A stretch of DNA of 64,000 nt from Alphaproteobacteria bacterium. Lineage in GTDB: Bacteria; Pseudomonadota; Alphaproteobacteria; Micropepsales; Micropepsaceae. A program made the position numbers and the translations under genes. The first letter of the stretch is position 1. Each line of letters opens with the position of its first letter. This document shows, piece after piece, positions 36,509 to 46,219 of the stretch. The stretch lies in assembly GCA_023259375.1 (NCBI GenBank), contig JAHFQC010000006.1:1-64000 (forward strand), written 5' to 3'. Below the pieces are notes generated by a model that saw only the letters and a program-made list of their open reading frames with translations, was not told the DNA's origin and made no database searches.

Positions 36509-37822
36509 ATGAAGGTGTCCATCTTCGGCATGGGATATGTCGGCGTAGTTTCCGCGGCGTGCCTGGCCAAGCACGGACACACGGTCGTCGGCGTCGACGT
36601 CAATCCCGACAAGGTGGCGCTGATCAATTCCGGCCGTTCGCCGATCGTCGAGCCGGGTATCCCCGAACTTCTCGCCGAACTCGTGGCCGCGCAGCGCTGC
36701 ACGGCGACGACCGACGCCGATGCTGCCGTAGCGGCAAGCGACATTTCGATGGTGTCGGTCGGTACGCCGAGCAGCAAGACCGGTGCGCCATCGCTCGATG
36801 CCATCGATCACGTTGCGGTGCAGATCGGCGAGGCTATCGCGCGCAAGAATTCTCCCCACACAGTGGTGATCCGCTCGACGGTGCCGCCGGGAACGGTCAA
36901 GGATCGCATCGCGCCCGCCTTGGCGCGCGCCTCCGGCCGCCGGATCGGCGATGGGTTGGAGATTTTCGACAATCCCGAATTCCTGCGCGAGGGGCGGGCG
37001 GTCGCCGACTTCGAGAAGCCGCCGTTCACCTTGATCGGCGCCTCCAGCGACAAGGCCGAGGCGGCGGCGCGCGAACTCTATGCCGGCATCGATGCGCCGT
37101 TCATCGTCACCGACGAACGTACGGCGGAGAGCATCAAATATCTCTGCAACATTTTCCACGCGGTGAAGATCGGGTTTGCCAACGAAGCCGGGGCGGTGCT
37201 GAAGAGCCTCGGCATCGATGCACGCAGGGCGCTGGAAGTATTCTGCCAGGATCATGTGCTGAACATCTCGCCGGCCTATCTGAGGCCCGGCTTCGCCTTT
37301 GGCGGATCGTGCCTGCCGAAGGATTTGCGCGGCTTTCTGGCGCTGGCGGCGGGCGAGCATGTCGAGACGCCGTTCCTCGGCAGCCTTCTCACCGCCAATG
37401 CGCGCCATGTCGATCGCGCCTTCGATATGATCGTCAAAGGCGGACGGCGGCGGATCGCGTTCTTCGGGCTGTCGTTCAAGCCGGGCACCGACGATATGCG
37501 CGAGTCCCCTCAGGTGGCGCTCGCGGAAAAGTTGATCGGCAAAGGCTATGAGTTGGCCATTTACGACCGCGATGTCGAGCTGGCGCGTCTCACCGGCGCC
37601 AACAAGGCGTTCATCGAGCACGAAATCCCCCATCTCGGACGTCTCCTGAAACAGACCGTCGAGGAAACGCTGGATGGGGCGGGCGTGATCGTGATCGGTC
37701 ACGTCGGCAAGACCGAACGTGCGGCGATTGCCGCCCAGCATGCCGGCCGCACTATCGTCGATCTGCAAGGTGTCGCCGAACTCGAGCACGCAGGCGCCGA
37801 TTACCAGGGCATCTGCTGGTGA
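36509..37822 (+). CDS. nucleotide-sugar 6-dehydrogenase (GDP-mannose/UDP-glucose type)
   Basis: A 437-residue dehydrogenase that oxidises a nucleotide sugar twice to the uronate with NAD. The N-terminal Rossmann motif is FGMGYVGVVSAACLA, the catalytic Cys268 lies in FGGSCLPKD, and FKPGTDDMRESP marks the C-terminal domain. The Cys number and the NPEFLREGRAVADF block resemble GDP-mannose dehydrogenase AlgD more than UDP-glucose dehydrogenases. The product would give the polymer an acidic sugar. The ATG at 36509 has CGGAG upstream. The next gene overlaps by four bases (GTGA). Confidence 0.9.
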   Translation: MKVSIFGMGYVGVVSAACLAKHGHTVVGVDVNPDKVALINSGRSPIVEPGIPELLAELVAAQRCTATTDADAAVAASDISMVSVGTPSSKTGAPSLDAIDHVAVQIGEAIARKNSPHTVVIRSTVPPGTVKDRIAPALARASGRRIGDGLEIFDNPEFLREGRAVADFEKPPFTLIGASSDKAEAAARELYAGIDAPFIVTDERTAESIKYLCNIFHAVKIGFANEAGAVLKSLGIDARRALEVFCQDHVLNISPAYLRPGFAFGGSCLPKDLRGFLALAAGEHVETPFLGSLLTANARHVDRAFDMIVKGGRRRIAFFGLSFKPGTDDMRESPQVALAEKLIGKGYELAIYDRDVELARLTGANKAFIEHEIPHLGRLLKQTVEETLDGAGVIVIGHVGKTERAAIAAQHAGRTIVDLQGVAELEHAGADYQGICW

Positions 37823-39072
37823 AGCCGCGCCTTGTTTTTGTTTCGCCGCGATATCTGTTGCCCGCCGACATGGGCGGCAAGATCCGCACAGCGCATGTGC
37901 TGAAAGGGCTTACCGGCGGCCGCTTCCACGTCACCTTGGTGTCGCCGGTGCCGCGCGACGTCCCGCCCGAGCACACCGCCGAACTTGCCGCGATGTGCGA
38001 TACCTTCGTCGGCTGGCCGGACCTGCCGCGCGGGCCGCTGTTCGGTGTGACGCGTCTGCGGCATTTGCTGTCGCCGTTGCCGGTCCCGGTGGCGACGGAC
38101 CGCTCCGACGCGGCGCGCACTGTCGTGCAAAAGGCCCTGGCCGGCGCCGACGTGCTGGTCGCCGATTTTCTGCATTCCGCGGTGCTTCTGCCGTTACGTC
38201 ACGACGCCGTGTCGGTGCTGTTCACCCACAATGTCGAAACCGAGATTTTCGCGCGTCATTGCGAGATCGCGCAGGGTTTGAAGCGTATCGTCTGGCAGGA
38301 CCAGCTGCGCAAAATGCAAGCCTTCGAAGCCGCGACGCTCAAGGCGTTCGATGCGGTCGTGGCGGTGTCGGAGCGCGACCGCGATGCCTTCCGGCGCGAT
38401 TACGGCGTGCTCGCCTCGGTGATCCCGACCGGCGTCGATCTCGACTATTTCCCGTTTCATCCGCAGGCGGAGAACATCCGCCCGGTCTTCGCCTTCACGG
38501 CGTCGATGGATTCGCTCGCCAATATCGATGGCGTGCGCTGGTTCATGGACAAGGTGTGGCCGCGCATCGTTGCTGCGCTGCCGGAGGCGCAGATGCGGGT
38601 GATCGGCCGCAGGCCCGATCCCGGCTTGGTGGCGGAAGCCTCGCGGCGCGGGATCAACTGGATTTTCACCGGCACCGTCGACGACGTACGCCCGCATCTC
38701 GAAGGCGCGGCGGCCTATGTCATCCCGCTCAGGGTCGGCGGCGGCACCCGGATCAAGGCTTATGAGGCGATGGCGTTCGGTCTACCCACCGTGTCGACGG
38801 CAATCGGTATCGAGGGACTAGCGGTCGAGCCCGACCGTCATTTCCTGCAGGCGGACAGCGACGAAGCCTTCGCCGCCGCGGCCGTTCGCTTGGCGACGGA
38901 TCAGGAACTGCGCCGTCGTCTTGCCGCCGAGGCGCGGGCGCTGGTGGAAAAGAGCTGCTCCGCGCGCAGTGTCGGTCAGGTGTTCGAGACCATCTGCGCC
39001 GCCGCGATGGAGAAGCATGGGCTCAGCGCGAGCCCTGTGCGAACACCAGAACGCGGAACGTCTGCAGCATGA
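37819..39072 (+). CDS. GT4-family glycosyltransferase
   Basis: A 417-residue GT-B enzyme with FVSPRYLLPADMGGKIRT at the N-terminus, FTHNVETEIFARH in the acceptor domain, and LRVGGGTRIKAYEAMAFGLP as the nucleotide-sugar motif. It resembles the exosortase-associated stp1 type, like the enzyme at 50631. The GTG start overlaps the dehydrogenase stop. The last 50 bases overlap the end of the convergent sugar transferase gene. Confidence 0.9.
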   Translation: MKPRLVFVSPRYLLPADMGGKIRTAHVLKGLTGGRFHVTLVSPVPRDVPPEHTAELAAMCDTFVGWPDLPRGPLFGVTRLRHLLSPLPVPVATDRSDAARTVVQKALAGADVLVADFLHSAVLLPLRHDAVSVLFTHNVETEIFARHCEIAQGLKRIVWQDQLRKMQAFEAATLKAFDAVVAVSERDRDAFRRDYGVLASVIPTGVDLDYFPFHPQAENIRPVFAFTASMDSLANIDGVRWFMDKVWPRIVAALPEAQMRVIGRRPDPGLVAEASRRGINWIFTGTVDDVRPHLEGAAAYVIPLRVGGGTRIKAYEAMAFGLPTVSTAIGIEGLAVEPDRHFLQADSDEAFAAAAVRLATDQELRRRLAAEARALVEKSCSARSVGQVFETICAAAMEKHGLSASPVRTPERGTSAA

Positions 39073-40570
39073 TCGACAGATCGCGCAGCACCGAGAAGTG
39101 CTTCAGGTAGAACAGATCGTATTCCAGCTTGCGCATCGCATCTTCGACCGACGCGCCGTAGGGATAGTTGATCTGCGCCCAGCCGGTGACGCCCGCCTTG
39201 ACGCTGTGGCGCAAGTGATAGAGCCGGATCTGGTCCGAAAGCTGATCGACGAATACGGGACGTTCAGGGCGCGGCCCGACCATCGACATCTCGCCGATCA
39301 GGACATTGATGAGCTGCGGGATTTCGTCGATGCGGGTGCGCCGGAGGATGCGGCCGACACGAGTCACGCGCGGATCGTTCTCGCTCGCCCATTGGGCGCC
39401 CATCTTCTCGGCGTCGACGCGCATGGTGCGGAACTTGATGATCTTGAAGATGCGGCCGCCGTGGCTGACGCGCTCCTGACGGTAAAACACCGGTCCGAAG
39501 TCCTCGAACACGATGGCGATGGCGATCACCGCCAGCGTCGGCAGGGTGAGGAGCAGCAGCGAGGTCGAGGCCGCGATATCGAGCAGGCGCTTGATCGCGC
39601 GGTCGAGCCAGCCGAAGCGGAAGCCTTCCGAATAAAGCAGCCAGTGCGATTCCGTCCATTTGAGGTCGACGCGCCCGGTTTCGCGTTCGATGAAGGTGTT
39701 GAAGTCGAACACCGGCACGCCGTTGGCTTTCCACGGCAGGAGATGGTCGAAGTGCAGGCCGGCGGGATCGTCCACGGCGACCACTACCTGATCGATGTGG
39801 AGTTTGGCTTCCAATTCCTCCACCGATTGCACTTTCGGCAGCGGCACAAGCGCGTCGCCCGACTGGTTGGTGGGCTGTACGCCGCCGAGATATTCTTCGG
39901 AGACGAAATTCAATTCCGCCAGCCGCCGGTCAGAGCGGCGGAACAAGTCGCGCAGATAACGCGCCCGTACGCCGGTGCCGATGACGAGGATATGGCGGCG
40001 GAACCAATGGCGCCGCGCCATGGAGAGGAACAAGGGACGGGCAATCATGCCGCCGAGCAATTCGGCGCCGGTTCCGACCAGCACGATGGTGAGGCTGCGG
40101 CTTGCACTGCGGAACGCGAGCGTGTCGAACAGTTGGCTGAAGCCGAAATGGATCAAGGCGAGCGAGAGTGCTGCGCCGACGCCGAGGGCGACCACCAGCC
40201 GGGTGATCGAGGTCGAGAAGTTCACCAGCGCATCATAGCGATAGCAGCCGGCGGCATAGGCGAACGCGATGGAGCTCGCGGCCAAGGTCGCGATGACCAA
40301 GGAAGTCTCGGTAACCGTGATCAGGCCCAAGCGGTCATGCACGGCGGAAATCAATGCCGCCATGGCTCCGATCATGAAGACGATGTCGAGTGCGGCGAGG
40401 GTGGTGCGGGAGCCCGGCACGAAACGCTTGCGCATCGTCGAGTTGGCCGCAGCCGCGCTGGGCAGATCGATATTGCGCGAGGAGCGAGCCGGAACATTCC
40501 AGGGGGTGGGGCTGAACGCGCTAGTTGACCCATGAGCATGGGAACCGTCGAGAACGTTTCTCATTGTCAT
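39023..40570 (-). CDS. EpsB-type initiating sugar transferase, PEP-CTERM system associated
   Basis: A 515-residue polyprenyl-phosphate sugar-1-phosphate transferase that starts repeat-unit synthesis on undecaprenyl phosphate. It has several N-terminal membrane helices, a central Rossmann-like domain (RRHILVIGTGVRARYL), then the catalytic domain: IKFRTMRVDAEKMG, the Asp-Glu dyad in RIDEIPQLINVL, SMVGPRPERP and VKAGVTGWAQINYP. Start at 40570 follows GGTGGGAAGA; an ATG at 40594 is also in frame. It is divergent from the export lipoprotein gene across a 356-base gap. Confidence 0.93.
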   Translation of the reverse strand: MTMRNVLDGSHAHGSTSAFSPTPWNVPARSSRNIDLPSAAAANSTMRKRFVPGSRTTLAALDIVFMIGAMAALISAVHDRLGLITVTETSLVIATLAASSIAFAYAAGCYRYDALVNFSTSITRLVVALGVGAALSLALIHFGFSQLFDTLAFRSASRSLTIVLVGTGAELLGGMIARPLFLSMARRHWFRRHILVIGTGVRARYLRDLFRRSDRRLAELNFVSEEYLGGVQPTNQSGDALVPLPKVQSVEELEAKLHIDQVVVAVDDPAGLHFDHLLPWKANGVPVFDFNTFIERETGRVDLKWTESHWLLYSEGFRFGWLDRAIKRLLDIAASTSLLLLTLPTLAVIAIAIVFEDFGPVFYRQERVSHGGRIFKIIKFRTMRVDAEKMGAQWASENDPRVTRVGRILRRTRIDEIPQLINVLIGEMSMVGPRPERPVFVDQLSDQIRLYHLRHSVKAGVTGWAQINYPYGASVEDAMRKLEYDLFYLKHFSVLRDLSIMLQTFRVLVFAQGSR

Positions 40571-40926
40571 TCTTCCCACCTGTTGCGCGGCCATCCATAA
40601 CGAATTCGTTTATTTATACAAAGTACATTTTAATAAGAATGAGTGTGACATGCGCAAAACAATAGTAAGTTAGTTAATGCGTTTGCATCGCTGTCGCATC
40701 TTGAAACCGCAGTGCGACGAGAGGCACGCGCCGCTATTTGGGTTTTCCGAACATCGGATTAACCGGCAGAACGATGCAGCGCCGAGCCTGTTCCCGGCGC
40801 CTCGCGCGAGGCTTCGCAGTAGGTGCAGGGAAGACACACGTTCCCATAGGTACATGCGAAGCGCTATTGGAAAAGTTCCAGATTACTGGCTAAGTTGATT
40901 CCCTCGAACACATTCAGGGGCATTCC
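40571..40926. other. divergent regulatory region between epsB-type gene and export gene
   Basis: No convincing gene lies here; short open frames on both strands lack ribosome sites and family features. The first 110 bases are strikingly AT-rich (tracts such as TTTATTTATACA and TTTTAATAAGAAT), which fits promoters for one or both flanking genes. I looked on both strands for a sigma-54 site (GG-N10-GC with TGGCAC) because PrsR is encoded nearby and found only weak matches. Confidence 0.5.
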
Positions 40927-41553
40927 ATGATCGGATTCGCACGTGCAGGCTTATCGCGTCCTCTAGCTTTGGTGATCCTCGCGTTGAGCGTGCTCGCGGC
41001 GGGCTGCGCCAATCATCTGCCGCCACCGCCGCCAGTGCCTGAGAACCCCACCGCCTATCGCATCGGTCCGGGCGATTCTCTCGGAATTTTTGTTTGGCAG
41101 AACAAAGAATTGTCGACCGAAGTCCCGGTCCGTCCGGATGGCAAGGTCTCGCTGCCCTTGATCAACGACATCGTCGCTGCGGGCAAAACACCCACAGAAC
41201 TCTCGAATGATATCCAGGATCAGTTAAAGAAGTTCGTGAACAATCCGCTGGTTACGGTTATCGTCCATTCGTTCGTGGGGCCCTATTCGCAGCAGGTCCG
41301 CGTCGTGGGTGAAGCCCAGAAACCGCAGTCCCTGGCCTATCGCGACCGGATGACGGTTCTCGATGCCTTGATTGCGGTTGGTGGATTGACCCCGTTGGCG
41401 GCCGGTGACCGTGCCACGTTGGTGCGGAGCGTATCCGGAAAACAAGTCAGCTACGGATTGCGCCTCGACGATCTGATCAAGGACGGCGACATGTCGGCGA
41501 ATGCGCCGCTTGCGCCAGGGGATGTCATCATTATTCCGCAGAGCTACTTCTGA
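40927..41553 (+). CDS. polysaccharide export outer-membrane lipoprotein (Wza/OPX), PEP-CTERM system associated
   Basis: A 208-residue lipoprotein with lipobox LAAGC (Cys27). The Poly_export domain starts with YRIGPGDSLGIFVWQNKELS and continues with VRPDGKVSLPLINDIVAAG; a SLBB-like segment follows (VVGEAQKPQSLAYRDRM onward). It forms the export channel for the polymer, together with the chain-length protein at 46220. It heads a plus-strand run with the outer-membrane protein and FemAB genes. The family usually lacks the long C-terminal helix of E. coli Wza, as here. Confidence 0.93.
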   Translation: MIGFARAGLSRPLALVILALSVLAAGCANHLPPPPPVPENPTAYRIGPGDSLGIFVWQNKELSTEVPVRPDGKVSLPLINDIVAAGKTPTELSNDIQDQLKKFVNNPLVTVIVHSFVGPYSQQVRVVGEAQKPQSLAYRDRMTVLDALIAVGGLTPLAAGDRATLVRSVSGKQVSYGLRLDDLIKDGDMSANAPLAPGDVIIIPQSYF

Positions 41554-41581
41554 AGCGGAGTGGCGCGGGGGACGGGGTGAA

Positions 41582-43195
41582 GTGGCGAACGCAACGGGCA
41601 CGGGCGTGACGGATCAATTGGCGTGGACAATCGCGAGGTGCAGCCGGTGTTTTGCGGCGGCCCTCGTCTTCGGAATACCTGCGGTAGCGGCAGAACCCGC
41701 TGCTCCCGCGGAGATTCCGACCGATACGGCGTGGGCCGATACTGCGCTGTCCGCGCTGCCGCCGATGACCTGGAACGCGTTCGCCGAAATCGCCGAAGGC
41801 TATTCGACCAATGCGCGCGGCGGCGGCCACGACGACACCTTCACCCGCGGCACCATCGGCGGCGCGCTTCACTATAACCATCCGCGACTGAGCGCCGATG
41901 CGTCCTATGCCCTGTCGGGCCAGTATTGGTCGAAGTATCACGGCCTCAATCATCTCTCGCAGCGGCTCAACCTCGCTTCGCAGCTGGTTGCGGTCCCGGA
42001 AATGCTGTTCGTGCGCGCCAATGCGTTTGCGACGCCGACCAATCTGACCCGCGTCGGCGATATCTCGGCCGGCGGCGATGCGACCTCGCGCTACAACACG
42101 CGCGACACCTACGGATACTCGGTGGCGCCGCAGATGCTGTTGCGCCTCAAGGACTATGTGACGTCCTCGACGACGGCCACGCACGGCGGCGTATTCTTCG
42201 TGCGTCCGTCGACGGACAACAGCGGAAACGTGCCGCCGATCGATCCGGCGCGCAATTCGCTCTCGACCACGATCAGCCAGGAGTTCTCGAGCGGGACATG
42301 GTTCGAGCGGCTCCAGTGGAGCGCGGTCGGCAGCTATTCGCAGTATTCGCAGAGCGTGCGCACCCAGCGCCAGACCGAAGGTCTCGGCACCCTGAACTAT
42401 GCGGTGTTGCGCGAACTCAAGCTGTTCGTCACGGGCGGCTATAGCGAGTTCAAATCGTCCACCGCGCTGGCGCGCGACGTCAGCGGGCCGACGGCGATGG
42501 GCGGTTTCACCTATAATCCCACGCCCGATCTGATCTTCACGTTCGAGGCCGGTTCGCAGCACAATTTCCCCACTTATATGGGATCGTTGCGCTGGACGCT
42601 GTCGCCGATGACCCAGATCATCGCCGAAGCCACCGACGGCATCTCGACGCCGCAGGGCGATATACTCGGCCGCCTCGGCGGTATGGGCGCGACCGGCTAC
42701 GGTTCGTTCGGCGATCTCGGCACCTCGCTCGGCGCCGGCAATTTCAACGGCTATTCGCCGATCGGTCCCGGCGGACTGGCGCTCGACAATTCGATCAACC
42801 GCAGCCGCTCGATCAACATGTCGTTCGTCCACTCCGACGACCGCATGCGCTACACCCTTTCGGTGTTCGGCTCCGAGCGCGACCGTCTCGACGTGGCGCC
42901 CGGCACGCCCGTGCTGCCGCGAACCTCGGTCTACGGCGTTCGTGCCAATGTCACGCGCACCTTCAACGCCGACATGAACGGCGATCTTTCGGCCGGCTGG
43001 TCGCGCAGCAACGAATTCGGCGGTCGCGACGACATCTATTCGGCCGATATGCGGGTGAATTATCACTTGTCTGAACACGTCGATCTGTTCCTCACCAATC
43101 ACGTCGTGCATCGCGACTCGGTGGGGCTGGTCAACGTTTCGACCGGCAATCTGACGGAAGACCAAGTGCTGATCGGCATTCGGGGCAGGCTTTAG
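41582..43195 (+). CDS. PEP-CTERM system-associated outer-membrane barrel protein
   Basis: A 537-residue protein with an N-terminal hydrophobic export segment (CFAAALVFGIPAVAAEP). The rest is strand-rich with repeated aromatic-polar patterns (NAFAEIAEGYSTNARGGG, LRLKDYVTSSTTATHGG) and a beta-barrel-like C-terminus. Size and position match the uncharacterised outer-membrane protein conserved between the export and FemAB genes in exosortase A loci. A GTG at 41582 is the likeliest start, with GGGGTGA just upstream; an upstream open extension overlaps the export gene and is unlikely. Confidence 0.75.
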   Translation: MANATGTGVTDQLAWTIARCSRCFAAALVFGIPAVAAEPAAPAEIPTDTAWADTALSALPPMTWNAFAEIAEGYSTNARGGGHDDTFTRGTIGGALHYNHPRLSADASYALSGQYWSKYHGLNHLSQRLNLASQLVAVPEMLFVRANAFATPTNLTRVGDISAGGDATSRYNTRDTYGYSVAPQMLLRLKDYVTSSTTATHGGVFFVRPSTDNSGNVPPIDPARNSLSTTISQEFSSGTWFERLQWSAVGSYSQYSQSVRTQRQTEGLGTLNYAVLRELKLFVTGGYSEFKSSTALARDVSGPTAMGGFTYNPTPDLIFTFEAGSQHNFPTYMGSLRWTLSPMTQIIAEATDGISTPQGDILGRLGGMGATGYGSFGDLGTSLGAGNFNGYSPIGPGGLALDNSINRSRSINMSFVHSDDRMRYTLSVFGSERDRLDVAPGTPVLPRTSVYGVRANVTRTFNADMNGDLSAGWSRSNEFGGRDDIYSADMRVNYHLSEHVDLFLTNHVVHRDSVGLVNVSTGNLTEDQVLIGIRGRL

Positions 43196-43262
43196 GGCGC
43201 TTCTGGCGATGACCGGGGAACCGGATATCGGCTGAGAAGCGCTGCAAACCAGAAGGACGGGA

Positions 43263-44339
43263 ATGGCGGACAAAGGTATGGCGGGGGAAGGGGACTTTCT
43301 CCGCGCGGACACACGCGTCTTCGTGCGGCCTGCGACGGACGGCGATCACGCCGCCTGGGACGCCTTCGTTCTCGCCCATCCTCAAGGCAGTTTCTTCCAT
43401 CGTTTCGCCTGGCGGAACCTGTTCTGCGACGTGTTCTCCCTTTCGCCGCGCTATCTGGTGGCCGAGCGCGATGGCGAGATCGCTGGCGTGCTGCCGCTGG
43501 TGCATCAGAAAAGCCGGCTGTTCGGCGACGGACTGATCGCGACGCCGTTCGTGGTGGAAGGCGGGCCGATCGGTGACGCCGCCGCCGTCAAGGCGCTCGA
43601 TTCCGCGGCGCTGGCGCTGATGGCGCAAGTGCGCGCCCCGTTCGTCGAATACCGCTGCCGCAAGGCGACACGCCCGGGCTGGATCGCCAAAACGGGGCTT
43701 TACGCAGGCTTTGTGCGGCCGCTCGCAGCCGATGACGAGGCCAACCTGAAGGCCATCCCGCGCAAGCAGCGTGCCGTGGTGCGCAAGGCGATGACAAGCT
43801 CGCTGACCGCCGCGGTGGAAGAGGGCATCGATGCGCATTATCGGGTCTATACCGAGAGCCTGCGCAATCTCGGCACGCCGGCGTTTCCCAAGCGCTGGTT
43901 CCAGGCGTTGCGAGCCGCGTTCGGCAACGATTGCGACGTGATGGTGATCCGCGACAGCGGCGAACCCGTCAGTGTGGTGATGAACTTCTATCACAACGGC
44001 GTCGTCATGCCGTACTACGGCGGCGGCACGCTCGCGGCGCGCAAGTCGGGCGCCAACGATCTTGTTTATTGGGAAACCATGCGCCATGCCGTCCGGCGCG
44101 GCTGCACGGCCTTCGATTTCGGCCGCAGCAAAGCCGATACCGGCGCCTTCGCCTACAAGAAGAACTGGGGCTTCGAGCCGGAGTGGATGGAGTACGAGTA
44201 CTACCTGTCGCCCGGCTCCAAGCTTCCCGAGAAAAATCCCAACAACCCCAAATACGCGGCGTTCATTTCCGCCTGGAAAAAGCTGCCGTTGCCGGTCGCG
44301 AATTTCCTAGGCCCGTTCCTCATCCGCGGCTTGGGGTAG
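43263..44339 (+). CDS. FemAB-related protein, PEP-CTERM system associated
   Basis: A 358-residue GNAT/FemAB-fold protein. Markers are PQGSFFHRFAWRNLFCDVF near the N-terminus, AIPRKQRAVVRKAM in the middle, MNFYHNGVVMPYYGGGT and DFGRSKADTGAFAYKKNWGF near the end. This profile and the locus position identify the exosortase-associated FemAB family. It probably transfers an acyl or aminoacyl group onto the glycan. The ATG is preceded by AAGGACGGGA. The last 33 bases overlap the convergent flippase gene. Confidence 0.9.
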   Translation: MADKGMAGEGDFLRADTRVFVRPATDGDHAAWDAFVLAHPQGSFFHRFAWRNLFCDVFSLSPRYLVAERDGEIAGVLPLVHQKSRLFGDGLIATPFVVEGGPIGDAAAVKALDSAALALMAQVRAPFVEYRCRKATRPGWIAKTGLYAGFVRPLAADDEANLKAIPRKQRAVVRKAMTSSLTAAVEEGIDAHYRVYTESLRNLGTPAFPKRWFQALRAAFGNDCDVMVIRDSGEPVSVVMNFYHNGVVMPYYGGGTLAARKSGANDLVYWETMRHAVRRGCTAFDFGRSKADTGAFAYKKNWGFEPEWMEYEYYLSPGSKLPEKNPNNPKYAAFISAWKKLPLPVANFLGPFLIRGLG

Positions 44340-45842
44340 GGACCGGACACGCAGCGCCATGAGGCGGCCATACGCGCGCCGCCACAGCGTGAGGATGTCG
44401 GCTTCCGCGCCTTCCGGCCGGCCGCTGAGCTGCCACAGCGCCAGGACCGAGCCGACATAGGTCACCGCGCCGACCAGCACGTCGAGCGCCAGGCGCCCCG
44501 CGCCGGCGAACGGCAGCACACTATTGAAGGCATAGATCGCCAAGGCCATCGCCGCAGCGGCGGTGCACGGCCGCCACATCGCGGTCCAGTAATCGCGGGC
44601 CGGCACGCCGGTCACGCGCTGCACGGCGAAAATCACCGACGGGATGAACAGCGCCGACACGATCAGCCGGGTCTCGACCACGGCCATGACGCTGCGCGTC
44701 GACCAGGCGACGATGAAGATCACCGCCGTGAACACGGCAAACCGCGACCATTGAATGCGCGCGCCCATGGCCGGCATTCCCTTAACGTCAAGCAGGGTCG
44801 GCGTGCCGGAGAGGATCGCGGCGGTGGCGGCGTTGAGTGCCATCCATACCACCAGCGGTGTGGCGTCGATCCATTTCGCGCCCAGCACGACCGCCACGAG
44901 GTCGGTCGCCACCATCGCCACGCCGACGCCGGTCGACAGGCAGACGATCGCCGACCAGCCCAGCATCCTCAAGTACAGCCGTTTGAGTTCGGCCGGGTCC
45001 TGGCGGCATTTGCTCATCACCGGGAAGAGCGCGGCGACCATCGGATTCATGATTTCCTGGGTCGGGCTGGCGGCGATGTCCTTGGCTACGGTGTAGCGGC
45101 CCATCATGGCCGATCCGGCGATGCCGCCGATCGCGATATTGTCGACCTGCGTCTGCAGATACATCGCGACCGAGCGGGCGAAGGTCCAGATCGAGAAGCC
45201 CCAGATTTCGCGGGTGCGCGCGAACGACAGGCGCGGCCGGAACGGGCTCATGACATACGAGAGAATGGTGCGCGAAACCTGCCCGGCGAGGATGCCCGCC
45301 ACCAGCGCCCAATAGCTGCGCAGCATGACCGCCAGCACCACCGTCAGCACGAACTGCAGCACTTTCGTCAGAACGTTGTAAATGAAGAATCGGTCGAAGC
45401 GCAGCTCGCGCGAGAAGTCCACGGTGCCGATGTTTTCGAGGCCGCCCAGCACCGCGCGCAAGGCCAGGCACTGCATCACCGGAACGGCCCGCGGCTCGTG
45501 GAAATAGAGTTCGGTGAAGGGAGCGGCGATCAGGATCGCCACCGCGATGAAGATCCCGATCAGCAGCGTAACGGTCCAGGCGCTGTCGTAATGCTCGCGC
45601 GTCGGGGCTTCGTGGCGCACGATCGCCGCCGATTGGCCGGTGAGATTGAGCATCTCGAACAGACCGACCAGGATCATCGCCACGGCGACGATGCCGAAGT
45701 CCCGCGGGGTCAAAAGACGGGCCAGGATGACGGTGCTGATAACACCTATCAATCGCATTGCCCAACGTAAGCCTATCATCCAGGCGGACCCGCGCAGCAT
45801 GTGCTCGCCCATTCCCTGAGGCTTCGCGGAATTCGTCGTCAT
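44307..45842 (-). CDS. Wzx-type polysaccharide flippase
   Basis: A 511-residue polytopic membrane protein of the MOP exporter/polysaccharide biosynthesis family. It begins with a helix after MLRGSAWMIGLRWAMRLIG and LARLLTPRDFGIVAVAMILV, a hallmark opening, and continues with about 12-14 helices. It should move the lipid-linked repeat unit across the inner membrane. The ATG at 45842 follows AGGAG. It is divergent from the chain-length determinant gene. Confidence 0.9.
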   Translation of the reverse strand: MTTNSAKPQGMGEHMLRGSAWMIGLRWAMRLIGVISTVILARLLTPRDFGIVAVAMILVGLFEMLNLTGQSAAIVRHEAPTREHYDSAWTVTLLIGIFIAVAILIAAPFTELYFHEPRAVPVMQCLALRAVLGGLENIGTVDFSRELRFDRFFIYNVLTKVLQFVLTVVLAVMLRSYWALVAGILAGQVSRTILSYVMSPFRPRLSFARTREIWGFSIWTFARSVAMYLQTQVDNIAIGGIAGSAMMGRYTVAKDIAASPTQEIMNPMVAALFPVMSKCRQDPAELKRLYLRMLGWSAIVCLSTGVGVAMVATDLVAVVLGAKWIDATPLVVWMALNAATAAILSGTPTLLDVKGMPAMGARIQWSRFAVFTAVIFIVAWSTRSVMAVVETRLIVSALFIPSVIFAVQRVTGVPARDYWTAMWRPCTAAAAMALAIYAFNSVLPFAGAGRLALDVLVGAVTYVGSVLALWQLSGRPEGAEADILTLWRRAYGRLMALRVRSLPQAADEERA

Positions 45843-46219
45843 AGCTCTCCTGGCGCGACAGACGCGCGATCTAAAACGAATGTAATGCCAACTGCGGAAA
45901 TCTCTCCACGACTGGCGATTGCGTTTGCATGCGGTTCTTAACCATCGACAGCCAGTGTCAAATTCGTAACAGCGCGAAAGACAAAGTTAAGGTGCGAACG
46001 ATGGCAGTTCTGTGCATGACGATACGGTCGCGCTGAATCTCCGATGTTTTCCGTATGATACGCGAATGCATTTGCTTCGCTTCCGCAGCGGCGTGACGGG
46101 CGCCGCGCCTTGAGGGTTATCTGTAACTAGTATAAGGATCACTCGCGCTTTGCCACAGGATTGGTGGACCATTTCTGGCCGGCAAAGCGGACTGCGGCAT
46201 ACGGAACACAAGGAACGAA
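45843..46219. other. divergent regulatory region upstream of the chain-length operon
   Basis: No supported gene; short frames on either strand lack ribosome sites. This 377-base gap should hold promoters for the flippase (minus) and for the long plus-strand operon beginning at 46220. Near-matches to a -24/-12 site were seen (TGGCGATTGCGTTTGCAT at 45913-45930 with 11 instead of 10 bases between GG and GC; TGGCAGTTCTGTGCAT near 46002 with 9), but none has the strict spacing. Confidence 0.5.

Noticed and set aside
36389-37789. Long minus-strand extension upstream of the GT4 gene at 35159.
   Set aside because: It is the antisense shadow of the nucleotide-sugar dehydrogenase; the glycosyltransferase N-terminus begins at MLSILTATTLF.
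40677-40898. Short plus- and minus-strand frames in the gap before the export gene.
   Set aside because: No ribosome site, no hydrophobic or family pattern; the area looks like a promoter region.
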